Positions 52,401 through 57,710 of a stretch of 64,000 nt of DNA are shown here, one piece after another. The stretch spans positions 209,311,501-209,375,500 of the forward strand of contig NC_091246.1 in NCBI RefSeq assembly GCF_042477335.2, read 5' to 3'. The stretch's first letter is position 1. The number at the start of each line of letters is the position of its first letter. The stretch comes from Ovis canadensis (taxonomy: Eukaryota; Chordata; Mammalia; Artiodactyla; Bovidae). The notes beneath the pieces were generated by a model. It had not been told where the DNA came from. It worked only from the letters and a program-made list of their open reading frames with translations, and did no database searches. The position numbers and the translations under genes are program-made.

Positions 52401-55400
52401 TAGATGGGGTGACCAGAGAAAGTCTCTGTGAGAAGCTGACATTTCAGTGGAAACTGGAAGGAGATGAAGAAGCATATCATGTGGATATATAGGCAAGAGC
52501 ATTACTGACGTAGTAGCAAACACAAAGGGCCTGCGGCAGGAGCATGTCTAATTCAAACATCCACAAGTGGTTCATGAGGCTGAAGCAGAGTGAATAAGGG
52601 AGAGGGCGGTAAGTCAACATCAAAGAGAGGTAATGCTATGTTTGCCTATATAACTTTGATGTTTACTCTGAGATGAGAAGTTGTAGGAAGAGTTTGAGCA
52701 GGACAGTGACACATTCTGACTCATCTTTAATTCAGACTGTCTTAATGGCTGCCGTGACAGAAATAGATAGTTAGGGAGCAAGAGTAGAAGGAGACGACCA
52801 GGCAGGATGCTACATTGCAGTTATCCATGTAAGAGAAAATGATGGCTACACGCAGTGACACAGTAGAGGTGGCGCATTTCAACATATTTTGAAACCAGAG
52901 CTGAAGGACTAGGTGTGGGTATGAGAGAAAGAGAAAGTCAAAGGATCCCAAAGATGCTGGTTTAAGCACCACAAAAACAAAAATTGTGCTCAGTCATGTC
53001 TGACTCTTTGCAACCCCTTGGACTGCAGACCACCAGGCTTCTCTGTCGATGGAATGTTTCCAGGCAAGAATACTGGAGAGGGTTGCATTTCCTACTCCAG
53101 ACGATCTTCCCAACCAGGGATCGAACCTACAACTTTGTGCAGGAGGCTTCTTTACCACTAGCGCCACCCGGGAAGCTCCATGCAAGAACAAAAATAGATA
53201 GAAAAGGCTGGAGGAGGAGTAGCTTTGGGGTGGGGATGATCAGGAGCTCAGTTTGGGACCTGTTAAATTGGAGGGGTCCATTAAACAGTAAAATGGGCAG
53301 GAGACAGTGGATATAAGAGTATAATTTATCGGAGAAGTCCAGACTAGAGAAGTAAAATTGGAGATCATTAGTAGAAAAACATTACCCTGTTTTCATAGCA
53401 TAACTGAGTCGAATTTTTAGGGAAAAAGAGAAATGGACACATTTCTCTAGAAAAGTGTTTTGTTTTAATTTGGGGAGGCAGGAGGCCAATTGTCTTTCTT
53501 CTTTTAAAGCTCAGTTAGAAGCAAGGATTAGATGCATAGTCACCAATTAAACATTTAGAGCATTTAAACTAGCACTATGAGTAAAATGGCATCATGTTAA
53601 AACTACTATTCTCTGGATGAAAAAAAGCACCTCACCTCGCAGGATAATGCCTGTGCATGGGGTGTGGCTGGAACGAGCTTCTTCTCTTTGAATTCCTGGA
53701 GGCTGTCATAAACCTGCAGAGGGGCAGCGAGGAGAGAATGAGGTACTGAGCAAAGGCTTGCCAAGGGGAGAAGCAGCCTGGGCAATGGTGCCAGCATGTG
53801 GGCAGCCTGTGTGCCAGCCTTTAATAAGGTTTGTTAGGTTGCCAGAACTTTTTCACCTTATAATTAGAAGCTTGTACCTTTTGACCAACATCTCCCCATT
53901 TCCTCCATCCCCCAGCTCCCGGCAACCACTAATCTCTCTGTTTCTATGAACTCCACATTTTTAGATTCCACCTACAAGTGAGACACTAATCTCTCTGTTT
54001 CTATGAGCTCCACATTTTTAGATTCCACATACAAGTGAGATGACATGGTATTTGTCTTTCTCTGACTTATTTCACTTCACATAATGCCTTGAGATCCACC
54101 CATGCTGTCCCCCAAAAGGAGGATTTCCTCCCTTTATGGGTGAATAATATTCCATTGGACGTCCCATTTCCGAGGATATAGTAAAATGAAATCACTATCT
54201 CAAAAACATATCTGCACCCCATGTTCATTGAGGCTTTATTCGTAATAGTCAAGGGCTCCCCAAGTGGCACTAGTGGTAAAGAACTCACCTGCCAATGCAG
54301 GAGATATAAGAGACCTGGGTTCGATCCCTGGGTTGGGAAGATGCCCTGGAAAAGGAAATGGCAACCCACTCCAGGATTCTTGCCTGAAGAATCCCATGGA
54401 TAGAGGAGCTTGGCAGGCTACAGCCTATGGGGTCACAAAGAGTTGGACATAACTGAGTAACTCAGCAGGTACACAAAAGCCAAAACATGGGAGAAAAAAT
54501 CTGTGTCCAACAATGGATAAAGAAATCAGGTATTTTAAAGCCAGTGCTGTGAGGAGTACTTCTGTGTTCACACTAAATACATTGACACCTCTTTTAAAAA
54601 TATACTATTAATATGCACCATAGGCTGACCACATTTCACAGTGAAGGAAACACATCCTCCAAAGATAACTTCAAAAGGATCTTTCTTGATAATAACATTT
54701 GTTTAGAAGAACAAAATTATAGTCAGATAGTAGACGCTATTGTATAGTGTGAAATTTCAGCCAACTTATAAAAGAAAGCCTCAGAGTAAGAAAAACTTAA
54801 GATACCTAAACACAGCTGTGGACATTTCATTTTCAAATTTATAAAAAAAAAAGAGGAATGATATTTTAAAGCCTTTTTATTTGTCCTGAGTTGACCTCAA
54901 GGACAAGGGGTCGTGGACAGCTGCTTATAGGGTTGCCGATAGCCATTTTCGGTGGCTGCTTTGTGACCCTGGGGCCCCTGGAAGAGAGGAAGGTGGGGGC
55001 AGAAAAGAGAGGAGCTGCTCTCCTCAAGCAATTTCCTTCCTGAACTTGGGGTTGTGTAGGTCTTCCTTGAACTTTTTCCCTGTTGAGCTTTCCTGCCATG
55101 TGACAGGTGACGCTGCTGGATGAGCAGGTGCCGCTCCCAAGACCACGGCTTCAGAGCAGCGGTGCACTCACCTTGAGCAGAGCCTGCAGCCACGGGGAGT
55201 GGAGGAGGTCATAGAGGAGACACACTCCGTTCACATCTCGGCTGTAGAACAGGTTCAGCTCCTGTAACACGAGCCTCAGGAGGTGCGAGATCCCTAGGAA
55301 CAGGAGAGGGCAGAGATGGGGTGGCAGATGAGGGCAGAAAGAAGGGCAGGTGTAACGTGAAGGACAATTCAGACCATGAGGAGGCTCCAGGGGCTCAAAA

Positions 55401-56419
55401 GGAGAGGAGTGGACACTGCATTTAAAGCCGAAAGATCTACCTTCTGGCTCTATTATCACTGTGTGTGCTTCAGAAAACCGTCCAACTCTCTGGGAACTAG
55501 TTCCTTATAGAAAATGAGGGTATGTTTGCTTTGCTATAGAGTTCTTGCTAACATTAGATGAACTAATAAATCACAACATACAGATGAAAACTTTTATGAG
55601 AGCTGTATCGCTTTCCCCTCCCCAGTCCTAACAACCTCTGGTTTATTCCAAAATTATATAGTTGTTTTCTGGATCCTTCAAAAATGCGGTCATCTGTATT
55701 TACCCTTTATGAAAATTCTTATTGAAAAACTCTCCCAGCAGGCTCTTGGAAAATACTTACTCATGTCTGTGTCTGCACTGGGTCTTAGTTGTGACATGCA
55801 GGCTCTTCCAGTTGCAGGTTGCAGAGTCTTTAGCTGCAGCATGTGAGAGTTCCCCGACTAGGGATCGAACCCAGGCCTCTTGCTTTGGGAGTGAGGAGTC
55901 TTAGCCACTGTAGCACCAGGGAAGTCTCTCCCAATAAATAGGCTTTTAATACAAACCTCAGGGTTCCACTATTAAAGGGACTGGACAGATTTTAGCAAAT
56001 GCTTGTTTTTACAGGTGTTTTCAGAGAATCCTATTTGTTGCAATGGTATTCTGAATGTGAACAGGTTGCAAAATTCTAAATAGAAGTAAAACATTGTGGG
56101 ATAGGAAAAAAAGAGATTCCTAATCTGCTATGCCGATTTCTTTCCTTTCTGCCTTAAAAACTGCTTGGACGTATCACTAATAGATGCAACAGGACACTTC
56201 AAAGTGTATAACAAGTTCCATATAGAAATCAGAATAAATCTATCAGAATTTCTGCCCCTAAATTGGATCACATTGTTAGAGTAACATTGAAAGGTCTTTC
56301 TGGTCTAGAAAAGGAACTTGGCACCACATACCATTCTCTGGATTAGTTCTTGTAGAGAGCTTCTCATCCTTCTTGTCTTTTTCATCTGGAAGATCTGATC
56401 CTTTGTCTGACTGTATCAT
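18810..56419 (-). CDS. MPP4: MPP4 (MAGUK p55 family member 4), complete spliced CDS
   Basis: Twenty-one minus-strand coding exons, ATG at 56419 to TAA at 18812-18810, sum to 1920 nt (639 aa plus stop); human MPP4 is about 637 aa. Order: L27 region (about 30-123), PDZ (about 154-234), SH3 (about 249-313), HOOK linker (about 314-425), guanylate-kinase-like domain (about 430-625). The P-loop reads GPSGVGVNE with Val for the catalytic Lys, so it is a binding and not an enzymatic domain, as usual in MAGUKs. Known role: scaffold of photoreceptor synapses and the outer limiting membrane that binds Crumbs/PALS1 and Veli partners. All phases agree. Junctions are GT-AG except one GC-AG at 50494-50495. 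No frameshift or premature stop. Confidence 0.96.
19883..20279 (+). pseudogene. U6 snRNA pseudogene split by a SINE
   Basis: Left part 19883-19937: TGCTCACTTCAGCAACACAT then ACTAAAATTGGAATGATG. Right part 20230-20279: GGCCCCTTCTCAAGGATGAC then ATGCAAATTCATAAAG and CCATATAT. Together they match U6 along its length with about a dozen changes and a 2-nt loss near the centre. A Bov-A-type SINE sits between, flanked by AGATTAGCAT and AGATTTGCAT. Changes in the conserved domains make it non-functional. Confidence 0.88.
19938..20219 (+). repeat. Bov-A2-like dimeric SINE inside the U6 pseudogene
   Basis: Two consecutive units starting GGAGAAGGCAATGGCACCCC (19938) and GGAGAAGGAAATGGCAACCC (about 20083), ending in an AGC repeat (about 20200-20219) typical of Bov-A2. 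Flanked by an imperfect 10-bp target duplication. Confidence 0.88.
20402..20422. repeat. CA microsatellite
   Basis: About ten CA units followed by CGTGCACGTGCATGCACAC. Confidence 0.9.
20549..20628. repeat. Exact tandem duplication, 40-bp unit
   Basis: Two identical 40-bp units beginning GTTATGACTTAAAATATTTA at 20549 and 20589. No mismatch between copies. Confidence 0.9.
20793..21735 (-). mobile_element. L1 (ruminant LINE-1) 3' end, antisense on + strand
   Basis: The minus-strand frame 21225-21662 encodes the ORF2 C-terminus ([52 protein letters not shown]), followed by the L1 3' region to about 20793. 5'-truncated with no endonuclease or RT. Sense is the same as MPP4 transcription. Confidence 0.92.
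22040..22174 (-). CDS. MPP4: MPP4 exon c20, GUK-like domain
   Basis: 135 nt with acceptor CTGTGTAG and donor GTAAGA. It reads [20 protein letters not shown], then [20 protein letters not shown] and DMKFK. Phase 0-0. Confidence 0.96.
22175..23341. other. MPP4 intron content
   Basis: A weak MIR-like stretch near 22540-22600 (GGAGTTCTGGAATCAAAATT), an A-run at about 23019-23037 and T/G-rich low complexity at 23095-23160. Otherwise nothing recognisable. Confidence 0.45.
23342..23450 (-). CDS. MPP4: MPP4 exon c19, GUK-like domain
   Basis: 109 nt with acceptor CCTTGCAG and donor GTGGGT. It reads [20 protein letters not shown], then [16 protein letters not shown]. The [13 protein letters not shown] motif is the conserved GMP-binding fold region of GUK-like domains. 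Confidence 0.96.
23451..23833. other. Short MPP4 intron, no feature seen
   Basis: AT-rich sequence with no repeat or exon that I recognise. Confidence 0.5.
23834..23927 (-). CDS. MPP4: MPP4 exon c18, GUK-like domain
   Basis: 94 nt with acceptor TTTTGACAG and donor GTAAGC. It reads [20 protein letters not shown], then [11 protein letters not shown]. Entry phase 1, exit phase 2. The [13 protein letters not shown] motif is a GUK signature. Confidence 0.96.
24258..24473 (+). repeat. Bov-tA SINE with target-site duplication
   Basis: Head GTTCCCAGGTGGCTCAGTGG through tail TCAGACATGACTGAGCATGC. Flanked by GGTGCCTAA at 24249-24257 and 24474-24482. Confidence 0.88.
25256..25510 (+). repeat. BovB 3'-end fragment
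   Basis: Begins at the FGHLM-equivalent CAATACTTTGGCCACCTGAT and ends ACTGAGCTACTGAACTGAAT. Antisense to MPP4. Confidence 0.9.
26908..26978 (-). repeat. Bov SINE/BovB tail scrap
   Basis: GGTCAGTCGCTAAGTCGTGT then CTTTGCGATCCCATGAACTG. About 70 bp of the shared BovB-like 3' segment. Confidence 0.75.
27416..27496 (-). CDS. MPP4: MPP4 exon c17, GUK-like P-loop
   Basis: 81 nt with acceptor TTCGTTTAG and donor GTACGT. It reads [20 protein letters not shown], then RFQSAVP. The Walker-type loop has Val where active guanylate kinases have Lys, so nucleotide catalysis is not expected. Entry and exit phase 1. Confidence 0.96.
27673..27733. repeat. Tandem duplication, 31-bp period
   Basis: CCTGATGACCTGTGGAGTAA begins both copies at 27673 and 27704. 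The copies are identical over the 29 bases that can be compared. Confidence 0.9.
28225..28402 (+). repeat. BovB 3'-end fragment
   Basis: GCTGGATGGCATCACTGATT onward to ACAACTGAGTGACTGAACAG. Antisense to MPP4. Confidence 0.88.
28922..29092 (-). CDS. MPP4: MPP4 exon c16, linker to GUK start, very GC-rich
   Basis: 171 nt with acceptor CCCTGGCAG and donor GTATGT. It reads [20 protein letters not shown], then [20 protein letters not shown] and [17 protein letters not shown] hand count gives 127 G+C of 171 (74%) in AT-rich surroundings. The [16 protein letters not shown] part is the conserved first GUK strand; the cysteine- and arginine-rich part is variable linker. Entry and exit phase 1. Confidence 0.94.
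29093..29595. other. MPP4 intron, no repeat identified
   Basis: Contains short A-runs near 29438 and 29461. The CpG-rich composition of the neighbouring exon fades by about 29150. Confidence 0.5.
29596..29637 (-). CDS. MPP4: MPP4 exon c15 (42 nt)
   Basis: Acceptor TGTTCCAG, donor GTAGGT. Reads [14 protein letters not shown]. Phase 1-1 and divisible by three, so skippable in frame. Confidence 0.95.
29638..30804. other. MPP4 intron content
   Basis: A 63-bp A-rich insert with 14-bp flanking duplications at 29955-30045. The remainder is AT-rich with nothing recognisable. Confidence 0.5.
29955..30045 (+). repeat. Tiny A-tailed retro-insertion with 14-bp duplication
   Basis: TAAATGTTCCCAAG occurs at 29955-29968 and 30032-30045. 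Between them is a 63-bp insert with an unplaced body of roughly 30 bp and an A-rich tail of TAAAA units. Confidence 0.7.
30805..30819 (-). CDS. MPP4: MPP4 microexon c14 (15 nt)
   Basis: AGGAACTTTCAGAAG between acceptor AACATCCAG and donor GTAACT. Completes E-E-L-S-E in the HOOK linker. Phase 1-1. The residues match the human linker. Confidence 0.9.
31421..31454. repeat. GT microsatellite
   Basis: Seventeen uninterrupted GT units, preceded by a T-run (31392-31407) and G-rich spacer. Confidence 0.95.
31862..32895 (+). mobile_element. BovB 3' third, degenerate
   Basis: Begins at the RT stretch [20 protein letters not shown] and ends ACATGACTTAGCTACTGAAC. Several stops and frameshifts; the YADD region is altered ([19 protein letters not shown]). 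Antisense to MPP4. Confidence 0.92.
32915..33020 (-). repeat. MIR SINE remnant, antisense
   Basis: GGGCAGAGAGGTTAAGTGAC then GTTAGCGAGTAATGGGCCAG and AATTCACGCTTGGAC, matching the reverse of the MIR core. Confidence 0.55.
33411..33526 (-). repeat. Bov-tA SINE tail, 5'-truncated, with duplication
   Basis: GTCACTTCAGCCGTGTCTGA through CCAGGCAAGAATACTGGAGT. Flanked by the exact 10-bp TGCAATGCTC at 33401-33410 and 33527-33536. Confidence 0.85.
33683..33813 (+). repeat. Bov-tA SINE head, 3'-truncated, with duplication
   Basis: Starts GGGCTCCCCTAGTGGCTCAG and stops after CCCACTCCAGTACTCT, about two thirds of the way through. Flanked by the exact 14-bp TATACCTACCTATA at 33669-33682 and 33814-33827. 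No tail. Confidence 0.85.
34770..34795 (-). repeat. 26-bp BovB/SINE tail insertion beside a splice donor
   Basis: On the minus strand it reads CGACTTAACTGAACTGAACT and on, the terminal repeat of BovB. Flanked by CATCTTACTT at 34760-34769 and 34796-34805. The right-hand copy overlaps positions +3 onward of the c13 donor. Confidence 0.8.
34808..34828 (-). CDS. MPP4: MPP4 microexon c13 (21 nt)
   Basis: ATGAAGAAACATTTGAATCT plus G, acceptor AAACAACAG, donor GTAAGT. Gives D-E-E-T-F-E-S. Phase 1-1. The donor lies directly against a BovB-tail insertion. Confidence 0.92.
34829..36905. other. MPP4 intron content
   Basis: A Bov-tA at 35348-35560. The rest (34829-35347, 35561-36858) is unremarkable; the last 47 nt beside exon c12 carry a UAG cluster. 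Confidence 0.5.
35348..35560 (+). repeat. Bov-tA SINE
   Basis: Head GAGCCCTGGTTGCTCAGAGG, B box GGTTCGATCCC, tail CGATTGAGCGACTTCACTTT. Confidence 0.88.
36906..36944 (-). CDS. MPP4: MPP4 exon c12 (39 nt)
   Basis: Acceptor CTTTTATAG, donor GTAGCA. Reads [12 protein letters not shown]. Phase 1-1. The donor is weak (GTAGCA), suggesting regulated inclusion. Confidence 0.92.
36945..37594. other. MPP4 intron, weak MIR only
   Basis: A MIR-like stretch around 37165-37300 (CATAGGCTTTTGAATGCTGG, ATGAGGGTAGTAACAATG). Nothing else recognised. Confidence 0.4.
37595..37612 (-). CDS. MPP4: MPP4 microexon c11 (18 nt)
   Basis: CGATTTCTATGGAAGAAG between acceptor GTACCCAG and donor GTAGGA. Completes S-I-S-M-E-E, matching human SISMEEE. 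Phase 1-1. Confidence 0.9.
37613..39508. other. MPP4 intron content
   Basis: A purine-rich (GAAA/GAGA) low-complexity tract at 37935-38020. The remaining sequence has no repeat or exon that I recognise. Confidence 0.5.
37935..38020. repeat. GA-rich low-complexity tract
   Basis: Almost pure purine strand of GAAA, GAGA and GGGA units on the + strand. Confidence 0.85.
39509..39573 (-). CDS. MPP4: MPP4 exon c10, start of HOOK linker
   Basis: 65 nt with acceptor TTGCACAG and donor GTGAGT. It reads [20 protein letters not shown] then I. Entry phase 2, exit phase 1. REFWW lies where other MPPs have a basic protein 4.1-type HOOK segment. Confidence 0.95.
39711..39915 (-). repeat. Bov-tA SINE
   Basis: Reverse-strand Bov-tA: tail complement GCTCAGTCAAGTCTGACTCT, B-box complement GGGGTCGAACC, head complement GAGCCACCAGGGAAGCC. 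Confidence 0.88.
40488..40688 (+). repeat. Bov-tA SINE
   Basis: Head GCTTCCCTGATGGCTCAGAT, B box GGTTCAATCCC, tail CATGATTGAGTGACTAG, with an internal deletion near 40575. Confidence 0.87.
40950..42310 (+). repeat. L2 (CR1-clade) LINE remnant
   Basis: At 42100-42300 the order CACTGAAATTGCTTTTGTCA, AGATCACCGATGACCTCATT, CCAGTGGTCAATTCTCAGTC and CTCATTGGCAATTCCTTCTC follows the L2 reverse-transcriptase region. Upstream pyrimidine-rich text (CTGATAATAGCAGCAATTCT; TCTCACTGGATTTCCCCCAT) fits the L2 body. No open frame. The left boundary is a guess. Confidence 0.5.
42714..42910 (-). CDS. MPP4: MPP4 exon c9, SH3 domain
   Basis: 197 nt with acceptor CACCATCAG and donor GTAAGA. It reads [20 protein letters not shown], then [40 protein letters not shown] and [20 protein letters not shown] and WWQA are canonical SH3 strands; IPSN is the SH3 end motif. 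Confidence 0.97.
42911..43369. other. Short MPP4 intron
   Basis: An A-run at about 43072-43084 and T/G-rich text at 43300-43330; otherwise no feature. Confidence 0.5.
43370..43441 (-). CDS. MPP4: MPP4 exon c8, end of PDZ
   Basis: 72 nt with acceptor TTTTCTAG and donor GTAAGA. It reads [20 protein letters not shown], then SQKT. Completes the last PDZ strand and the PDZ-SH3 linker. Phase 0-0. Confidence 0.95.
44177..44208. repeat. GTGA tetranucleotide repeat
   Basis: Seven to eight units of GAGT/GTGA ending where the SINE tail begins; likely grew from the SINE terminus. Confidence 0.9.
44209..44391 (-). repeat. Bov-tA SINE
   Basis: Reverse complement of Bov-tA: GTCGCTCAGTCGTGTCCGAC to the B-box and head complement near 44390. 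Confidence 0.88.
44431..44646 (+). repeat. Bov-tA SINE
   Basis: Head GGGCTTCCCAGGTAGCGCTA, B box GGTTCAATCCT, tail GTCGGACACGACTGAAGTGA. Opposite in orientation to the copy about 40 bp to its left. Confidence 0.88.
45381..45466 (-). CDS. MPP4: MPP4 exon c7, PDZ domain
   Basis: 86 nt with acceptor TTGCCTAG and donor GTAACA. It reads [20 protein letters not shown], then PEQVIHIL. The [15 protein letters not shown] run is a classic PDZ core. Entry phase 1, exit phase 0. Confidence 0.97.
45786..46070 (-). repeat. L1 ORF2 fragment, antisense on + strand
   Basis: The minus-strand frame encodes an L1 RT-downstream piece ([40 protein letters not shown]). Flanked by AAAAATAAAGACGTC (45771-45785) and AAAAATAAAGATGTC (46075-46089), a near-perfect duplication. 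Confidence 0.85.
46264..46378 (-). repeat. Bov-A SINE tail fragment
   Basis: Begins with TGCTGCTGCTGCTAAGTCAC (complement of the AGC tail) and ends at CAAGAACACTGGAGTGGGTA. Confidence 0.87.
46690..46800 (+). repeat. MIR SINE remnant
   Basis: CTGTGAGACCTCAAGCAAGT, GTGGTCCTCATCTATACAGT and TGTTAGGTTTATGTGGGAAT follow the MIR core order. Confidence 0.55.
46811..46856. repeat. Exact tandem duplication, 23-bp unit
   Basis: ATTAATTTAAAGCATAGAAT plus GGA at 46811 and 46834, identical. Confidence 0.9.
47050..47131 (-). CDS. MPP4: MPP4 exon c6, PDZ domain
   Basis: 82 nt with acceptor TCTTCCTAG and donor GTAAGC. It reads [20 protein letters not shown], then GGLAERS. Follows the carboxylate-binding loop (PLGATI). 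Entry phase 0, exit phase 1. Confidence 0.97.
47248..47375 (+). repeat. Bov SINE tail fragment
   Basis: GGAGAAGGAGATGACAACCC through CAGACACGACTGAGTGACTA. No tRNA-like head. Confidence 0.85.
47556..47703 (-). repeat. Bov-A SINE tail with AGC repeat
   Basis: GCTGCTGCTGCTGCTGTTGC then TAAGTCGCTTCAGTCGTGTC and on to the GCCATTTCCTTCTCCAATGC terminus. Confidence 0.88.
48533..48664 (-). CDS. MPP4: MPP4 exon c5, L27-PDZ linker and first PDZ strand
   Basis: 132 nt with acceptor TGTTTCCAG and donor GTAAGG. It reads [20 protein letters not shown], then [20 protein letters not shown] and QQPL. Matches human MPP4 almost exactly. Phase 0-0. Confidence 0.97.
48749..49585 (-). repeat. MIR remnant interrupted by an L1
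   Basis: Left half ACGTGCCAGGCACAGTTCTA to GAGGCAGGTA (48749-48842); right half GAGGCAAGTATATTTATTGT then CCCATGTTACAGATAAGGAG (49533-49585). Joined, they follow the reverse MIR order, so the L1 landed inside it. Confidence 0.6.
48850..49530 (-). repeat. L1 3'-end fragment, antisense on + strand
   Basis: CTGAATGGTATTCCATTGTG, CCATTTGTCTGTTGATGGAC, ATACCCAGGAGTGGAATTGC and AAAACCTCCATACAGTTTTC are the reverse of an L1 3' region. Contains a GT-rich repeat at 49244-49276. Confidence 0.8.
50496..50576 (-). CDS. MPP4: MPP4 exon c4, L27 region, with GC splice donor
   Basis: 81 nt with acceptor CCAACTAG. It reads [20 protein letters not shown], then LQAPHFK. The donor is AAG|GCAAGT, a GC-AG intron; continuing in frame without splicing meets a stop after four more codons. 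The protein junction K-ALLSAHD matches human. Phase 0-0. Confidence 0.95.
51274..51594 (-). repeat. BovB 3'-end fragment, sense to MPP4
   Basis: The minus-strand reading [20 protein letters not shown] then [10 protein letters not shown] to [17 protein letters not shown] is open from 51619 to 51290. It ends in GAACTGAACT-type units, the youngest-looking BovB piece by eye. Confidence 0.9.
51764..51960 (+). repeat. Bov-tA SINE
   Basis: Head GGGCTTCCCTGGTGGCTCAG, degenerate B box GGTTTGATCTC, tail CATGACTGAGTGATTTTCAT. Confidence 0.87.
51962..52280. repeat. Old repeat interrupted by an antisense CHR SINE
   Basis: CAAATATGTATTGAACATTT ACTATGTGCTAGG on the left and AGACACTGTTTTAAGTGATG on the right form one common mammalian repeat. 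The CHR SINE (about 52003-52192, minus: GTGCTGGGTCTCAGTCGTAG to ACCACCAGGGAAGTCCC) splits it. Confidence 0.6.
52983..53181 (-). repeat. Bov-tA SINE
   Basis: GTGCTCAGTCATGTCTGACT through GGGATCGAACC and GCGCCACCCGGGAAGCTCC. Confidence 0.87.
53636..53713 (-). CDS. MPP4: MPP4 exon c3, L27 region
   Basis: 78 nt with acceptor CCTCTGCAG and donor GTGAGG. It reads [20 protein letters not shown], then QALSCE. Phase 0-0. Confidence 0.96.
53885..54178 (-). repeat. L1 fragment with internal 57-bp tandem duplication
   Basis: AACCACTAATCTCTCTGTTT and ATGGGTGAATAATATTCCAT are reverse L1 3'-region landmarks. The unit CACTAATCTCTCTGTTTCTA occurs at 53927 and again at 53984, the copies differing at only two positions by eye. 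Confidence 0.8.
54252..54475 (+). repeat. Bov-tA SINE
   Basis: Head GGGCTCCCCAAGTGGCACTA, B box GGTTCGATCCC, tail GACATAACTGAGTAACTCAG. Confidence 0.87.
55172..55293 (-). CDS. MPP4: MPP4 exon c2, L27 region
   Basis: 122 nt with acceptor CTGTTCCTAG and donor GTGAGT. It reads [20 protein letters not shown], then [20 protein letters not shown]. Matches the first human L27 segment. Entry phase 1, exit phase 0. Confidence 0.96.
55294..56331. other. MPP4 intron content
   Basis: An antisense CHR SINE at 55757-55932. Nothing else recognised. Confidence 0.5.
55757..55932 (-). repeat. CHR-type SINE
   Basis: CACTGGGTCTTAGTTGTGAC, GCAGCATGTGAGAGTTCCCC, GGGATCGAACC and TAGCACCAGGGAAGTCTC, reverse orientation. 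Confidence 0.82.
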
Positions 56420-56453
56420 CCTCCTTGCCCAAGATTTCAGACGGGATTCAGAG
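56332..56453 (-). CDS. MPP4: MPP4 first coding exon (c1) with start codon
   Basis: The exon has acceptor TGTTCCCTAG and donor GTATGT. ATG is at 56419-56417, preceded by AGGAGG; the 34 nt upstream are 5'UTR. It reads [20 protein letters not shown], then [16 protein letters not shown] agrees with the human start. Because the exon begins at a splice acceptor, at least one non-coding exon must lie upstream. Confidence 0.94.
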
Positions 56454-56689
56454 CTAGGGAACAGATCAATAAACAGCACACAGCTCATTCAGTCACGCTG
56501 GCCCCACAGCCCTTGGACTCTGTGCTACATATACACCAGGATCCACATCAGGTAAAATGATCCTGCCCAGTGGTACTTCCTCTCTAAATTCACCACCACC
56601 AGCTGTGTGGACAGGATAACTCACAAAGCATTCCTTCTATCCCTTCTTTTTTTATTTTCATATATTTTTAAATAAATACTTTGATACTT

Positions 56690-56836
56690 TATTTTTTAAT
56701 GTGTTAATTTATTTATTTGGCTGTGCTGGGTCTTAGTTGCAGCATGTGGGATCTAGTTCCCTAACCAGGGATTGAACCTGGGTCACCTGCATTGGGAGCA
56801 TGGAGGCTTAGCCAGTGGACCACCAGGGAAGGCCCT
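56690..56836 (-). repeat. CHR-type SINE
   Basis: GGCTGTGCTGGGTCTTAGTT, GGGATTGAACC, GTGGACCACCAGGGAAGGCC; A/T-rich end on the left. Confidence 0.82.
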
Positions 56837-57488
56837 GTTCCCCTCTTTTTTTAAACAAGTGACCAAGCTATATCTGTTTATTTTCCACCTCTTTGTCTTG
56901 TTGATTTTACTGCTGTTCTGAGCTTGGAAGGGCCTTCTCTGGCCTGACTCCATCTAGCCTCTCCATCTGGCCCTGTTCCCTCTCATCGCAACAATGGCAC
57001 TGGTCACAGCTGCAAAAGTTATGGATTGCTGCTGAAAATACCATTAGAGTTTATTTCATATATTGCTATACGTAGGTTTAAAGAAACCCCAAACAGTAGT
57101 AGCTGAACAGAGTAGCTCATATCTTGCTCATGTAAGAGGCCAGAGGCAGAGCCAACCCAGGGCTAGTAGGGCTGCCCCACTCCTGAAATTGTGAGGGAAT
57201 AGGCTCCTTCCAGCCCACTGCTCTGCCTCCTCAGGATGCAGTGTGATTCCTATCTTCCTGCTCTAAGACAGTGGCTGGAGCTCCAGCCATCACGCCTACA
57301 TTTCAGCCAGCAGGACGAGAATCAAGGAAACGAGGGCAAAGGAGACATGCTCCCTGCTCTTTGAGTTAGTTTGACAGAGAGAAGTTGCCCTACATGATGG
57401 GAAATCACTTCAGGCCCTAAACTTTCAAACGTCCCATTGGACTCTCATGTTACTGAGAAAAACAAAACAGAAACTTATAATTATCTGA

Positions 57489-57710
57489 CCCCAGGTGGTG
57501 CTAGTGGTAAAGAAGCCACCTGCAAATGTAGGAGACATAAGAGACCTGGGTTCAATCCCTGGGTCGGGAAGATCCCCTGGAGAAGGAAATGGCACCCCAC
57601 TCCAGTACTCTTGCCTGGAGAATCCCATGGACAGAGGAGCCTGGAGGGCTATAGTCCATAGGGTCACAAAGAGTCAGACATGGCTGAAGTGACTTAGCAC
57701 ACACACACCA
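57489..57710 (+). repeat. Bov-tA SINE
   Basis: Head CCCCAGGTGGTGCTAGTGGT, B box GGTTCAATCCC, tail ATGGCTGAAGTGACTTAGCA with a CA repeat. Confidence 0.88.

Larger units (their letters stand above)
50577..53635. other. MPP4 intron content
   Basis: BovB antisense piece (51274-51594), Bov-tA (51764-51960), a CHR SINE inside an older repeat (51962-52280) and Bov-tA (52983-53181). The stretches 50577-51273, 52281-52982 and 53182-53635 are not assigned. Confidence 0.5.
53714..55171. other. MPP4 intron content
   Basis: An antisense L1 piece carrying a 57-bp tandem duplication (53885-54178) and a Bov-tA (54252-54475). Positions 54476-55171 show nothing recognised. Confidence 0.5.

Noticed and set aside
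54866..55193. Overlapping minus-strand frames of 77 and 98 codons near exon c2
   Set aside because: They do not share the MPP4 phase and have no domain; the true exon ends at 55172.
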